Shown: piece by piece, positions 1 through 12,848 of the stretch | How positions within the stretch are numbered: the stretch's first letter is position 1 | Layout of the letters: every line of letters starts with the position of its first letter | Assembly: GCA_020226215.1 (NCBI GenBank) | Contig: CM035233.1 | Span: 30,092,027 to 30,156,026, forward strand | Length of the DNA stretch: 64,000 bases | Origin: Sindora glabra | Taxonomy: Eukaryota > Streptophyta > Magnoliopsida > Fabales > Fabaceae | Direction of reading: 5' to 3' | Notes under the pieces: model-generated | What the model saw: the letters and a program-made list of their open reading frames with translations, nothing else | Told to the model about the DNA's origin: nothing | Database searches by the model: none | Made by a program: the position numbers and the translations under genes

Positions 1-951
1 ATATTTGGGTCTTATAATTATAATATAGAATTCGCATATAATAGGTCCAAATAATTTGGTCCATCAATTCCAAATCCACTAGGTACCCTACAAGCTCTTA
101 TTACAAGCAATGATCATAAATTATATTAATGATCATAAATAATGAATAGTATCTAGCAATACATTATTATTACCTAAGTAATGAGAAAGTTAGTGATTTG
201 ACTGAACCTATGTATATGATCATTATCTATGACCTTTTGTCCTAGATATATAGATTGAGAACAAGACATGGACCATATCATTTTCGTATAGCCTAATTCA
301 AAGGTTTCTTAATTCTTAAGTAAGTTGACTAAAGCAAATGTAATTAACATCTTATATCAATCTATCTGAGCATGGCCAGGTATTTTTCTCAGCTTTACTT
401 AATCAAAGGGCCTACAGATGTCACTTCTATTATATAGGAGGGATAAATTCCATCTTGATCACATAAATATCTCCACGTGATATATGGCATATCCAATAAC
501 TATCCTTGCATTTATTTAACGATGAGTGACATAGAGTAGTATCAAAATATGAAACTCACATGTAGCGAACCTTGATGATCTCAAGTTAAAAGACTATATT
601 AATAATAATCACTAAGAATCATTCATGACACTCATATAATGATCCATATAGTATTCTTAGGGTAAGTCAGTCCAGTATACAAGTTCTCTAACTTGTACTC
701 TTATGTAGACTTAATATCTCATATAAGTCACCACATATGTTAGTCTTAATATATCAATGGAACCCAATCCATAATAATATATGACTAGGGACATTTAAGA
801 ATATAATCATTCTAGGGTTATTATCATAATTAAATATATTACTTAGATAATATATATATATATAAATACGATAATTAAAATTACCTTTAAAATAACATGA
901 TTCAAATTTAAAATCATCCATATGATTAGTTTTAAAGCATATACACTAACA
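1..951 (-). mobile_element. LTR of family A (Copia-like), copy 1, cut by window edge
   Basis: The segment reads on the minus strand from TGTTAGTGTATATGC at 951 down to the window edge. It matches, at moderate divergence, three other copies in this window: 19173-20579 (same strand), 27051-28749 and 28819-29481 (opposite strand). Shared landmarks include the phrase around 60-110 about a TTTGGTCCA.CAATTCCAAATCC block also found near 19680, and the AGTGACATAGAG block near 527. The TG start fits an LTR. Its other end lies outside the window, so solo LTR versus full element cannot be decided. No coding capacity. Confidence 0.8.
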
Positions 952-1988
952 CTTTCTAAGTTCACATTAAAATTAAAGAATCTAACTTTGTCAAATAAGG
1001 TATCCTATCTTTCACTTAACCTTCAATCTTAATCTCCCCTAAGTCTGATGTGGCACTAGCAAATCTTGATTCCTTATTGGCAATCTGAATCTACAAGAAC
1101 TCAAATGGACTTTCAAGTGAACCATAAAAAATAATTCTCTCTTTAATTATTCTAAGTCTTTTTTGTTTAGTAATGAAATTAGCATTAACCAAATTCACAA
1201 ACATACTGGATATAAGCTTAATAAGATCCTTTTGTTATCATGGCACAAAAAATTTAAGTGTTAAGATCATTAAGAGCTTTAACAAAAATGTCAGTTACTT
1301 TAATTATTTTTAAACCACTTCCTCCTAAAACCAATTAGACATCAAGTCTTTAAGGTTTCTCAATAAGATCAATAAATGGTTTTAGCTCTAATAACACTTG
1401 CAATGAGAAATTAATGACAACTAACTAACATAAGTACATAGCTATTAAACAATAAATAACATTTTAAGCAATAGACAATGGCATAGTTAACATTATAATT
1501 GGTGTTTGTTGCTTTAATGAAATACTGGTAATGAATAACATGATTAAAGCAATAATAACTAATAAACTATATTATCAAGTCATAACACTAGAAAGTAAGA
1601 TTCATGCATTCCTAACTCTTGTTAGCATAGTTCTTAAAGAAAATATGATTGATAAAATAACAATATGTTGTTCAGTAACTGATCCCCTTATATAGATGTA
1701 AAGGGAAAAAAAGGGTGAGTGAACAATGGCAGTAATTTAACATAATGTGATTGTTTTATATTGCCTCCCTACATTAATGAAGATAACATACACATTAACG
1801 TCAAAATGCAGTTCATATGTCTGTTGTAAGGTTTAGTATTTTCTATGCAATGTACAGTTAGGATAAAGTGGTTAGGAGAAAACTTTTCTAGCATCTACAT
1901 TTTAAAACTATTAGAATGAAGGAATCATAGACTAGATATGAATTGCAATTTTTTAGGATGCTTAATTTTATGTCACTCAATACAATAG
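952..1988. other. No gene seen; possible internal remnant beside LTR-A
   Basis: AT-rich sequence with stops in all frames. On the minus strand, just upstream of the A LTR, there is a purine-rich stretch (AGGGGAGATT, near 1030-1045) that could be a decayed polypurine tract, which would make this the 3' internal end of a Copia-type element. The stretch near 1690-1720 is A/G-rich. I recognise no protein domain. Confidence 0.4.
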
Positions 1989-3648
1989 TGATAAGAAAAA
2001 TATTTATTATTTTATTTTTTTCTATTTTATGTCTCTTAGCTTTTACAATTGCTTAATTTCACTGATTAGGTCTTGTTTTATAAATTATGGTTAATTTTAC
2101 AATATTATAAATTTATTTGATAAATGTTAGATTTTGATACTATTTTTATTTTTTAATCACATTTTAGGCTCCAAATGTCAGATTAAGGAAAACTTTATAT
2201 TTCTGGAAAGCTAAAATAGAGAACTACAACTTTTATATTTTGGTCTAAGCCTAATTGAAGCATTTTTAAGTACATATGTGGCTGATAAGTTGAGGTTGTG
2301 TCTTTATCCCAACTGAACTCATTTCTATATTTTAGCTATATTTAGAGCTATAGTGGTCTAATTAATTTGAAACTAGTGCTTAAATTCTTACAAGACACAA
2401 GCCTACAAGTTTGATATTTATAGGTTTTCCAAATTACATTGATTACATGGTCAAAATCTTATTGGAAGTCAGACCTATGGGAATTCATTGATTTATCTAA
2501 TGGATTCAATTGACTTGTAACAAATAGGTTTAAGCTTTTAAAAATTAGAAAGGCTTTATTATTGTAATCCTAAGAGTCATACAATCCTAGTCCAATATGG
2601 TTTTAGCTTAATTAGGTTAAATAAATAGGGAAGAGACTCATTAGACTTCAAACCATTAAGGCAAACTCAACAACACCAATTTTCTTTCTTTTCTTGTTTT
2701 CTTATTTTTAAGCCATTGAAGGCTAAAGACTCTTAATTGATTCAAGAATTTTGAAACTCTTTTCTTTAAGTATTATGAAATCTTGATTAGTAATGTTAAT
2801 TTCTTCCTATTGATTTTTCTCTTTCTCTAATTATTTATGCTGAATAATTGAGACTGCTTGTTTTAAGTGCTGATTTGGTATAATTAATGCTTAATCTCAT
2901 GATTTCTATTCTTTTACTATTTGAATGTGAAATTATGGTTAGTTAATCATGGTTTTACATGTTAGGATAGAGGATTAAGGGATTACTTTAATGATATTGT
3001 ATTTGATTTAATTTCTTAATTCAATTAAATTCTATCTTTAAGTCAATTTCGATCTAGTTTCAAGGTTATGGCGATTGCTTAATTCATCTACTAATGTTAA
3101 TTAACTAAACTCTAGGTAGTTATCTAGCATAGGATTCATGGATTATTGCAAGGGTTTTGGGTAATTGAAGGTTGAGAAATCACTTGACGCAATTAAATAT
3201 TTTATGATTTAGGATTAATCCACATTAAGAGCTATCATATCCTTAAATCGGTTGCATTTTGTATATTGAATTCTTTCTGTTTATTTATTATTTTGTTTTT
3301 ATTTTGTACTTGTTTATTTTATTGTTATCATTTTGATTTGATGCTACCAACCCTTCAATTCTACATTCTGTTATTGCATAATTATATATACAACATACAA
3401 CAAATTGCATAGTACATTCTATTATGTTCAGCATTCTATTTCATTGCATTTTTATACTGTTTGCATTAGTTTTCCTCATTTTCATTGCATCAATAACTTA
3501 ACTATTATGTAGATATTATTATGAATTAATTTAGAAAAGATAAAATTAAGAGATCACTAAAGGTACAACCTAGTTGTGCCACTATATAGCATTATATTTT
3601 CAGCATACCAATTTTGATTAATTTTGGTGCATTGCGATGTGCATATCA
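1989..3648 (+). mobile_element. Solo LTR of family Z with 5-bp TSD AATAG
   Basis: The 1660-bp LTR starts TGATAAG and ends GCATATCA. AATAG stands directly before it (1984-1988) and directly after it (3649-3653), a perfect 5-bp target-site duplication. It aligns along its length with the LTRs of the Z element at 43854-45461 and 47619-48925 and, inverted, with 37611-39201. No primer site follows, because the second TSD copy stands there, so this is a solo LTR left by LTR-LTR recombination. It belongs to the family whose full element uses a tRNA-Asp-like primer site, which suggests Ty3/gypsy. Confidence 0.9.
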
Positions 3649-4869
3649 AATAGCATAATCTATCCTAAAAAATTTAGTTCCTTACAAAAGCATGCTGATA
3701 TATAACCTTACTAATTTTTAAACCCAAATAAAAATGTCCATATTGAAATTTGAGTAAAAGTATTGTCTATATCTATATACATATACCAATTTCATTCCTT
3801 CTATAATAAACTATAAAATTGACATAAGAGTTTTTTAACCTAACTTTTTCGACGCCTAAATTAACCATATGCCTTCTTGCTCCACTATAGTCCTCATCAA
3901 TTAGTTTTTTTTTATTAAAGTTTCCTTCACCATAACCTAAATTTTAACTCTCACCTTCACTCTAATGTACATTGATCCTAACCTTCAATGTTGGCAATAT
4001 GTAAGTTCATAGTCTTAATAATATGAAAATTCATAATATGATGGAAAATTTTGTTGTCAATGCAAATCACTTCTAATTCCTCAATTGTGCAATTTGTGAA
4101 ATTAAGTCATATGAACACTCATAAGTATATTTGATAACTTAAAACAACAAAGGAAGAAATTTGGCAATACCTATCTTTGTAATCAATTTTCATCATCACA
4201 AATCATGGCCTACACATAATCTCAATGATTATTGTCCCTAAATGCAAACTTTCACTATTTTTGTTACATTCATTGATGTCTACATCTTTTACAACATCAA
4301 TGATGGCTTTTACACAAGATTAATCATCTAGGCTTAGATCTAACAATGCATTATCTAGCATGTAAAATACATATGCCAAGTTATCCTATAATTACGGATA
4401 ATTGTGAGGTCGTAATGTAATTCACCATTCTTCGTAGAGTTAGCACAATTAACTTGTTTCTCTTGATCAAAAGATCAATCATCAACCATTGGATTCATGA
4501 TGCATCAGTATATTATTATTTTAGTAGTGTACCAAAATCCTCTTTTAGAAAAGGCTAAAAAGAGAGCTTGTATTACTATTTATACACTTTGTGTAAAATG
4601 AAATGGATTAGCATTTATATTTAGACAAAAAATATCAAGTTAAAGGAAAATAGTCAATAAATGAAAACCTCTCATTCTATTTTATAGTACACAAAAAATA
4701 TAGGTTTTGCCTTAATAAGGAATATGCAAAACACTCCTTTCAAGTTTCAATAATTAGATTTTACTCCTTTTAACTTTTAAAATTTGTAAATCAAATTCTT
4801 TAATGACATAAAACTTAAAATAAACTATTACACCTTTTTATAATAAAATAAATTAAATTTTTATATATA
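3649..4869. other. Unassigned AT-rich DNA, no gene seen
   Basis: About 1.2 kb without a convincing reading frame, tandem repeat or recognised element end. It is the continuation of whatever sequence the Z solo LTR inserted into. The minus strand has short open stretches near 4200-4500 that I could not assign to any family. Confidence 0.4.
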
Positions 4870-6422
4870 ATGAGAATAATTAGAATGATTTTCATGCCTT
4901 GCTTAAAATGAAAATTTGTACAGATAAAGGAAAAACTTTGATAACTTAATATGAATGAGATATTTGATAAAAAATTTAAAATTTCATACGTTGGTAAGTT
5001 ATGGAACGAAGATTTGTGAAAGTTAGATCAAAAAAAGGTTAGTAGAATGAAAAAGGTTTAAAGTTTCAACTAATTACTAATAAATATGTGAGTATGAAGG
5101 AGATTTAAAGAATAATATTAAAAATTCCCTTTCCCCTATATAAATCCAATGTCGGCCTAAAAGTCCTCATCTCTCAATGTTCTAACCTTGAGTTTAATTC
5201 TTTTTATCTTCCTTTTTCATGTCTTCACCAATCAAGCATGAGGGAACTAAATCATCATTAATTTTTTTCATGCAAATAAGGTAAAAGCTCCACGACAATT
5301 AAATTTTGCATGATTTTCTTGAAATTTAAAAGGATCTGGGGTGTTTGCCTAAATAGAAAAAAATGAACCCTAACATGCAGTTATTAGGGATTTTGATTGA
5401 TTAGAGCCAAAACGTAATAAATCCAATATTCTAAATCCTCCACTATATTAGGTAAGTAACCATTCTAGCCTTATTTTGTTGGCACAAATGAATTTGCTCA
5501 GTTGTATGGCTTATTTTGGATTTTTGACAATTATAATGAGAATAATGAATTATGATGATTAACTTGTGTCTAAATGATGGAAATAACTTAAATGAAATAT
5601 TGTAAATACATGTTGATGGTTAGGAGTGGAATAGTTGTGCAATAAATAAATTTGGATGGGATTTTTGATGCCTTGAATAGTGTCCACCATGTTGAGATTT
5701 TATAGAATCCTAAGTGAACAGTTGATTATTTGGTCAGAATAATCAATTTTTATCATGGAAATATTGATAAAAGAAATTCCAATAGCAAACGATTGACCAT
5801 TCACCAAAAAATAATTAACTATTTGCCCACTAAAAAAGACCTCTCTTTAGAAGTAAATGGTTGATTGTTAAGTCACTAACAATTGACCATTAGCTTCCCC
5901 ATTTCACATGATTATTATTATTTGCTACATAACAAAATGAACCCAATATAAAGATGACATGCTATTAGGTTACAAATGTATTTAAGTGCTTGAATGAAGA
6001 TGTTCAAGTAATATAACAGTACTTAAATTCATAAAAACATATGTTCCTTATGTATATGTTTATGTATCAATTCATATGCATTTATTAAGAATGTGAAATT
6101 GTTTTTATGTTTATTGGATGGTTGTTGATAAGCTGATACTTGAGACCATGCAAGAGAAACATGGTATTACTATGACATATAAATTATGATTAACATTTGG
6201 TATATAGTGCTAAGAGAAAAAAATCAAATGGGACATATGCCATAATGAATTGTGAGTTTTAATATACATATGGGAATCAATATCAAAAAGGTGTATAAGA
6301 ATTATGGTGAGTGTGAAAAGTTTCATACATATAAGGTTCAATATAAAAAAAATATGCATTTAATATATAGATAGTGATGAGACAGAGTTTTGATGTATGG
6401 AAACCAAATCAGCTAAATTACT
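4870..6422 (+). mobile_element. Family X repeat, copy 1 (LTR-like, with TATA box)
   Basis: This segment aligns with 22981-23500 plus 26101-28818 (copy X2, which carries insertions) and, more weakly, with 41181-43400 (X3). A TATA-like motif (5137-5145) followed by a leader rich in CT suggests a U3/R promoter region, so X is probably an LTR of a gypsy-like family, although I could not fix both ends. Position 5391 is the paralogous empty site for the B solo LTR found in X2. The right end is cut by the S LTR starting at 6423. Confidence 0.6.
5137..5145 (+). promoter_or_regulatory. TATA-like box of family X
   Basis: TATATAAAT follows a C-rich stretch (TTCCCC) and precedes a pyrimidine-rich leader. 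The corresponding site in X2 near 23264 reads TTAATAAATCC and has lost the box. The context fits an LTR promoter. No expression evidence is available from sequence. Confidence 0.5.
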
Positions 6423-9400
6423 TGTTCTCACGACCCAATTTTAGATATCGTGATCGGCATAAAGACATCTAGGTGGTATCCAACCAATTAAACATCTTTA
6501 CAAGCCTGTAGGAAATTATATCTAACTATTTTATAAAAAAAAGGAAATACATGATAGCGTTAAATAATATAAGTAAAGTAAATTGCATTGCACGTACAAT
6601 GAAAAAGTTAATACATGATATTAATATACAGTAGCATAATAAAACTATTTATCATATACATAGACTTCAACTGTACAGAGGATAACTAAAATATATTAAT
6701 CTTTTGTTACACTATGCCCCATGGAGATTAGAAGGTTTTATGCAGCATATTAGTCCTCCGCTAGAACTTCTTGTTCTTTATCTGTAAAATAAAACAACAT
6801 CGAAAAGGAATGAGTATATAAAATACTTAATGAGTAGCTACTCAATCTTTATTCCTATGATTTTTCATAATTAGTTTTCTTTGATACAAGATTAGAAGGA
6901 TTGGATAAATTTTCGTATACTTAGCTTTGTTCGCATCTAATGACTAATGTCTGTCTCATGCATTATGTATTAGCATTACATTAATGGAAATGGCTAGTAT
7001 AGTATATAGATTTTCTCTTTCTTTCTTCAGGCCATCCTTATCCCGCTCGCCTCCACCCTTTTCCCTCCACTTCTTGCCACCCCTCTCCTTCATTTAAAAG
7101 GATGCTACAAGCCATTTAGCCAATCTCCCCCACACATATCAAATAATACAAATGAGCTTTTGTAGGTTTTTCGTGCCAATTAAGGCAAAATTATGTCAAT
7201 CCAACAAAATAAAGGTATGGTCAATACCAACTAGCCATTAGCATCCTAATTTATTTTTCTTAATCCATGAAACAAGTATAAATTTCACAATTAACATTAA
7301 AGAGTGGAAAATATGGAATATTCTTATAATGTATCACAATTTCAATACTTTTAACATTCTACAACTCAATCTAATCTATCACTATATTTTATGCCCTTAA
7401 GGAATATTCAAATAATTACAATAATCCAACACATTGTTCCAATCATATTCTAATATCATCACAATGTATTTCTAAGCATCAAATACTTAGTGTATTTCAC
7501 AAATATCCATTCAACAATGCTATTCATGTTCAGATTCCAAAACAGGGCAATAGAGGATATGTTACAATAAGAGATCTTTTATGACCCATAAAACACCTCC
7601 AAAATTTCTCAAATAATTATATAATATTATCAACATGTCAATTGACAAATATGAGTCCTTATATTTCACAATTAATTAACAGAATCTGTCTAGAAAATTT
7701 ATGAATCATGCCTTTCCAAAATAATTTCAATCTCTGGAAGCATCGGAGTTCTAAAATTATATGAATTTATTCACTAGGAAAATGAGCTTCAAATGTAACA
7801 AAATTTTACTATGTTTTAACTACATATGGATAGGTATGCATAAATTTTTGTAGAATTTTTACTCATCATTTAATACCCTAATTAATTCAAGAACAGAAGT
7901 GAAATTATTCCTGTCCTGTTTCTGGGTAAGCTACACCTTTGTGTGGAAATGTCTCTTATTCAGGTTTCTAAAAATTTCTAGAAATTCCCAATAAATTCTA
8001 TGTGTATCCTAACATCATAAGAGATTGGAAAATGGGTATTTTTGAATTTTTAAGAGGCTCTAGTATGCCCATAAAATTCGTGGTTTAATTCTAGGTTTTC
8101 AGGAATTCCAAAAGCAAAATCAGCATAACAATTTCTAAGCTCTTTCTACTCCATTTGCACTCAAGGCTTAACAAATGGTAATCTAATCATTCATTCATGC
8201 TAATATTGTTCAAATATCTTCAAATACAACTTAAGAACATAAGTTTTCAGCACCATGCCTTCATTGCATGGCCACACACCTAGTTCCATGAAATCATAAT
8301 TCTAGAAAGCAATATTGGCACTTTTGTAATCAAAATTCAATGAGAAACCAAGTGAGTTGCTACTTGTAATGTCCTGAATTTTTAATTCTACTATTTGAAT
8401 CTCTAAATTCTGAGGCTATAAAAATGAAGAGCATGTTTGAATTAGCTTGGTGGGTGAATCTCAAGTTGAAAGGAATTAAGAGTGTAAAGGTAAACGAAAT
8501 TTTGAAAGAAAAAGGGGTAGTAGGAAAAGAATTAATTTTCCTAAACAGTATAGATGATCAGAGGAGGTTAGAAAATCCTAAAAAGGGAAGTTGTCTAAGT
8601 CTGACAGTGTAAGGAATTTTAAACAGACAGAAACCCTATGGACTAAATTGTAAAAGTGCAAAATCGATGTGGTTAAAGTGGAAAATAACCAAGAAATTGG
8701 GATCTAATATGAATAACCAAGAATTTAGGGTGTGATATGTGATTTTCTTTTAGTGAGACCATTAGCCACATGACAAGTGTCATTGTTAGAAAAAAAATGG
8801 TAAGAATAGCCTTATTACTTGGTGAAAAAGGACTAAAATACCTTTGGAAATTTCAAAAAGGACCAAAACACCTTTAAAGCTTCATGAAAGCTCTTCTTCC
8901 TTCTCCTTTCTTCTCCAAGCTGCAAAACACCTCCATGAAAGCTCCAAAAACGTGCAAGAGAGAGAAGGGAGAGAGAGAAAACTTCTTTTGACTTTTTCAC
9001 CCAAATATAGTGAGAATTAGGCTTAGTTGTAGAAGGGAAAGTTGCTCTTCTCATCAAGCTCTATCTATTGGTGTGTTTAGATAGAAGAAAGCTCAAGTTT
9101 GCTCAAGTTTGGAGAGCTCTAAGTGAGGATTTTCAAGTTGCAGCAAGAGGTAAAAATGTTCTCCTCTAAAAGCTCTTTAATGTACTCTTTTTAGTTTCTT
9201 GAAATCTTGATATTGGTGTGGTCAAAGGTGGTTGACCATGGAGTTTTGGATGATTTAAACATGTCTAATGGTATTTTGGATGTTGTTATGTTGATCTATG
9301 GCTTTGGTTTGGTGTAAAAACAACAAGAAACCATGATATACACACTAAGGTTTTAGAGGCATAATGGTGCATGTGTGGTTTTGGCATGTTTTATTTGGAA

Positions 9401-9542
9401 TTTAGCTAAATTGATGAAATTAAGATGAAATTTGGAATTATGAAAATGTGTATGAAACTTTCCCTTTTGAGAAGCCAAAACCATGAATGTGGAAAAGAAG
9501 GAAGGAAGGAGATTTAACCTTTTAAATGGTGTTTTTGGAAGA

Positions 9543-9745
9543 TCAGTAATGTACACGGGGTAGAACACGGCCCATGTTGTACCCCGTGTTCTTTGTCGAA
9601 AGCTAATCAGTAAGATACACGAGGTATGACATGGCCCCTGTTTACCCCCGTGTTCTTCTCTGAGCAGTCCAGTGAAACCTCGAAGCAATCCAGTAAGAAA
9701 CACGGCCCTAAACACAGGGTATGGGAACCCCGTGTACTTTGTCAA
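9543..9745. repeat. Three tandem hairpin-forming GC-rich units in LTR G
   Basis: Three units of about 70 bp. Each holds a self-complementary core: ACACGGGGTA at 9553-9562 pairs exactly with TACCCCGTGT at 9580-9589. The second (core near 9617-9652) and third (near 9694-9735) units are diverged copies with the same layout. The units share a CAGTAA lead and an end like CTTTGTCGAA. The GC content is far above the surroundings. Confidence 0.85.
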
Positions 9746-10164
9746 GTGAACTTTTTGGTTTCAATTCTTCATGTTTTGCACGGTTTTGCCTCCGGATCCT
9801 TTTCTAATGCATATATGTGTCATTTCAAAGCTTGAAAATAGAATATAGAGTATCTAAAATGATGGAACACATAGAACTTAAGTGCATTTATGCATTTATC
9901 AATGTGGAGGAAGTGAAGGATACATGTGGTTTAAGGAAAATGATGATGTTCTAGTAAGAACTATAATGTGTATTTATGTAGACTAAGGAGTGACAAGTTG
10001 GAAAGGATTGTAAAGAAGTTTTTAAGTGAGGGCAAAAGAAACATCACTATTGGAAGCTTTTAAAAGGTAGCTAGCTTTATCCTTAAGCTCTATTTTCTAT
10101 TTACATGATTTTATGTATTTTATGCCATTGTATGGAATGTGTATGAAATTGCTGTGTGCGCATT

Positions 10165-10343
10165 CCGGGAAGACAGTAAAATACTATGTTAGGCCTATGG
10201 CTCGAGTTCCCCGAGATGATAATGCAATTGCTGTGTGTGGTACCTATGGCCCGATACCTCGGGAAGACAGTGAAATGTTGTGTTAGGCCTTTGGCCCGAG
10301 TACCCCGGGAAGACAGTGAAATGTTGTATATAGGCCTAGGTAC
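10165..10343. repeat. About 47-bp GC-rich minisatellite in LTR G, near four units
   Basis: Units begin CCGGGAAGACAGT and continue through AGGCCT.TGGCCCGAG. Units lie near 10165-10210, 10211-10258, 10259-10304 and 10305-10343 (last partial). The second unit is the most diverged. Such arrays are common in U3 of plant gypsy LTRs and could act as enhancer repeats, but that is inference. Confidence 0.8.
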
Positions 10344-11738
10344 GATTATCTATGATGGCTATCTAGATATTTAAATAAGTCCTTGAATGGGCTTGATGAT
10401 TGCTACGTGCAGTGCATATTTCTTACAATGATATTGAATGAGATAACAAATGATTAATTATTTTGAAATGTACGTTCTATTTGCTTAAGGATCTGGAATG
10501 GCTTGATATATTTATGGTAATAGCTAGCTACTGGGAAACTTTGTTTCTTATATTTTTGTCTTATTACTAACCATTCCAGGTGATGCTTCCAAAGGCTCTC
10601 ATGATAGAGGAGAATGATGTTTTGAAATTGTATTAAAAATGTTTATATAGTTGGTGATGTAATATGTGATGGTTGTACGCTTTGTAAGTTGAACATTTTG
10701 TATAATTACATGACTCTTGGCTATGTTGTATGAAATACAAGAATTTAAGGTATTATGAGCTAGTTTAGAGTAGTAGGCAAATTAGTATGCAATAATTATC
10801 CATTTAATGAGGATTAAGGTGTTAATAAGTAAAGGAGTTTACACTACTCACCTCTAAACTTGTATATTTCAAAGCTTCAAATTCCCTCCTAAAAGACAAA
10901 GTTTCTAATTTGAAGAGAAAAAGGATGATATCTCCAAGTTTTGGATTATTTCTCCTAACAATTCAAGCAAGCAAGTAGCAAGAACTTGAAATTTTGTGGT
11001 TGATTGGTCTTATTTGTGTATTTGGTTGTGTTAAAATCTTGAAGAAATCTCCTATGGTAGCTGCAATTTCATGGAAATGAGGGGGAAGAAGAGCTTAATG
11101 GAGTTTTCTCAAGGTTTCTAGAATTTTCTACAACTTTTTAGAAAATGGGCCTTTTTTTGCAATTTAGCCCAAAACCCATGAAATTTTTTTATACTTTTCT
11201 TGCTATTTTGTAGCAGTTAAGGATAAAAATTTTTAGGCTCGCCTTAGCCCAAAATTGTCCAAAATTAATATAAAAATAATGGGCCAAATTAAAGTTTTTT
11301 AAAAAATTATAATTTGACCTCAAATCTTTTCAAAATTTCACTTTTACCCAAAATTCTTTGGCTGATTTTCAATTTAGTCCTTGGATTCAATTTGGTCTTA
11401 TTAGAAAACATGCCAAATCATTCCAAAAGGAATTTAAATGATCTAAATCGAATTATATTAATTTTGAACTTATTTTATTGAATTTCAGCTTACACCGGAC
11501 CCTTAAAATCGAGTTAGGCTCTATTGAAATTCTTCTAATTTTTTGGGTACATTTCTAATAATATTTTAATTTAAATTTTATCTCTATCAATTTTTCAAAG
11601 GGTTTGAAAAAAGGTTACCCATCACTAAAATTTTCCTAAGTTGAGCACGTTTAACTAAGAAGTGTTAATTTACTTTGATATTTTAGGAGTAGTTCTTGGG
11701 AGAAGTCTCCTAGGGATATTACACTTGTGGAGGGTATA

Positions 11739-12278
11739 ATGTTAATCCACTAATTATAAGAAGGTTTATTTTTTTTCTTTATCTCGTTATTATGAGTATG
11801 ATATAATGAGATTATGGTATGGATAATCATGTATGTTTGAATGATTACATTAATGAGTGCAAGTGATGTGAATGAATGTGTTATTACTAATGGAATTTAT
11901 GTTATGAATTAAAAACTATTTGGAATTTTAGATATAGTTTTTTATAACTTGTTGTAAAAATAAGATTGACCTTTCCATGTGTCTTTGATGTAGTAATTAC
12001 TTAGAGAAATGTTAATACACAAATTATAAGAAGGTTTATTTGTTTTCTTTATCTCGTTATTATAAGTATGATGTAATAAGATTATGGTATGGATAATCAT
12101 GTATGTTTGAATGATCACATTAATGAGTGCAAGTGATGTGAATGAATGTGTTATTACTAATGGAATTTATGTTATGAATGGAAAACTATTTGGAATTTTA
12201 GATATAGTTGTTTATAACTTGTTGCAAAAATAAGATTGACCTTTCCATGTATCTTTGATGTAGTAATTACTTAGAGAA
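11739..12278. repeat. Exact-period 270-bp tandem duplication in LTR S1
   Basis: Units 11739-12008 and 12009-12278 are each 270 bp and differ at only a small number of positions. Both run from ATGTTAAT to the AATTACTTAGAGAA block. The related LTR at 36902 onward has only one copy, so the duplication arose within the S1 lineage and recently relative to overall family divergence. Confidence 0.9.
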
Positions 12279-12828
12279 ATGTTAGTTAGGATCCAAGAAT
12301 GTGTACCCATATATTGTATCTTTGAATAGACAAGTTGAACTGCTCCAAATCCCTTTCCTTTTCTAAGCAAATGTATGGAATATAATCATTTATTTTAGGA
12401 GTGATTTTAAATTTTCTTCTTGAACCTAAGTTTAATCTTTTTGTATTTGAGTACTATTATTCAAATTCAATAATTCTTTTCTAATTAATGTTTACATACT
12501 AAGTTTTCAGGAAAATTCACTCTTTTTTTTTCTCTATTTGTCTTTCTTGGGACTCTTTCCCTTAGATGTTCAACTACTATCAAATGGCATGAAAATTAGC
12601 CCACTTAATAACTTTAGCACTAAGGTAAGCATTGGGATAACTAGAATAAATTTAAATGATGATTTTCAATAGAAATTACAATTGAATTTTGAAATCTACA
12701 TACTCTATGAAAACATAGTATACTTGTATATGAATTATTACATTAAATACATTATAAGAAAAGCTAGTAGGTTATTGCTCATAGCAATTTCCTATGCTAA
12801 TCACATGCCCTAGGAATAGGTTATGACA

Positions 12829-12848
12829 AAGTCGGTATCAAAACATAG
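12829..12848 (+). other. Primer-binding-site-like sequence after LTR S1 (tRNA-Met type)
   Basis: CGGTATCAAAAC here resembles the plant initiator tRNA-Met primer site TGGTATCAGAGC, with three differences, two bases after the LTR end. This supports reading S1 as a 5' LTR. The downstream internal region is only about 220 bp before the next S LTR start near 13050, so the element body is essentially gone. Confidence 0.55.

Larger units (their letters stand above)
8365..10843 (+). mobile_element. Solo LTR of family G with 5-bp TSD CTACT, inside LTR S1
   Basis: The 2479-bp unit starts TGTAATGTCCTGAATT and ends GTTTACA. CTACT flanks it at 8360-8364 and 10844-10848, a perfect TSD, so it is a solo LTR inserted in S1. 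The TGTAATG..CC..AATTTT start and the A/G-rich leader near 8930-8990 are typical of plant Ty3/gypsy LTRs. It carries two GC-rich tandem arrays that stand out from the AT-rich surroundings (9543-9745 and 10165-10343). Small reading frames at 8424-8612, 9353-9745 and 10186-10374 fall in this non-coding repeat and are not credible genes. Confidence 0.85.
6423..12828 (+). mobile_element. Family S LTR, copy 1 (Ty3/gypsy-like), split by solo LTR G
   Basis: It starts TGTTCTCACGACCC, a start typical of plant gypsy LTRs, and ends TTATGACA at 12828. A primer-site-like sequence follows directly. Removing the G insertion (8365-10843 plus one TSD) leaves about 3.9 kb. Its 3' portion (11739-12828) aligns with 36902-39313, including the shared block TTAGTTAGGATCCAAGAATG. 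Its start aligns with 13050. It contains a 270-bp tandem duplication. No ORF of note. Confidence 0.7.

Noticed and set aside
9353..9745. 130-codon minus-strand frame in LTR G
   Set aside because: It spans the GC-rich hairpin repeats, has no domain, and lies in a non-coding LTR.
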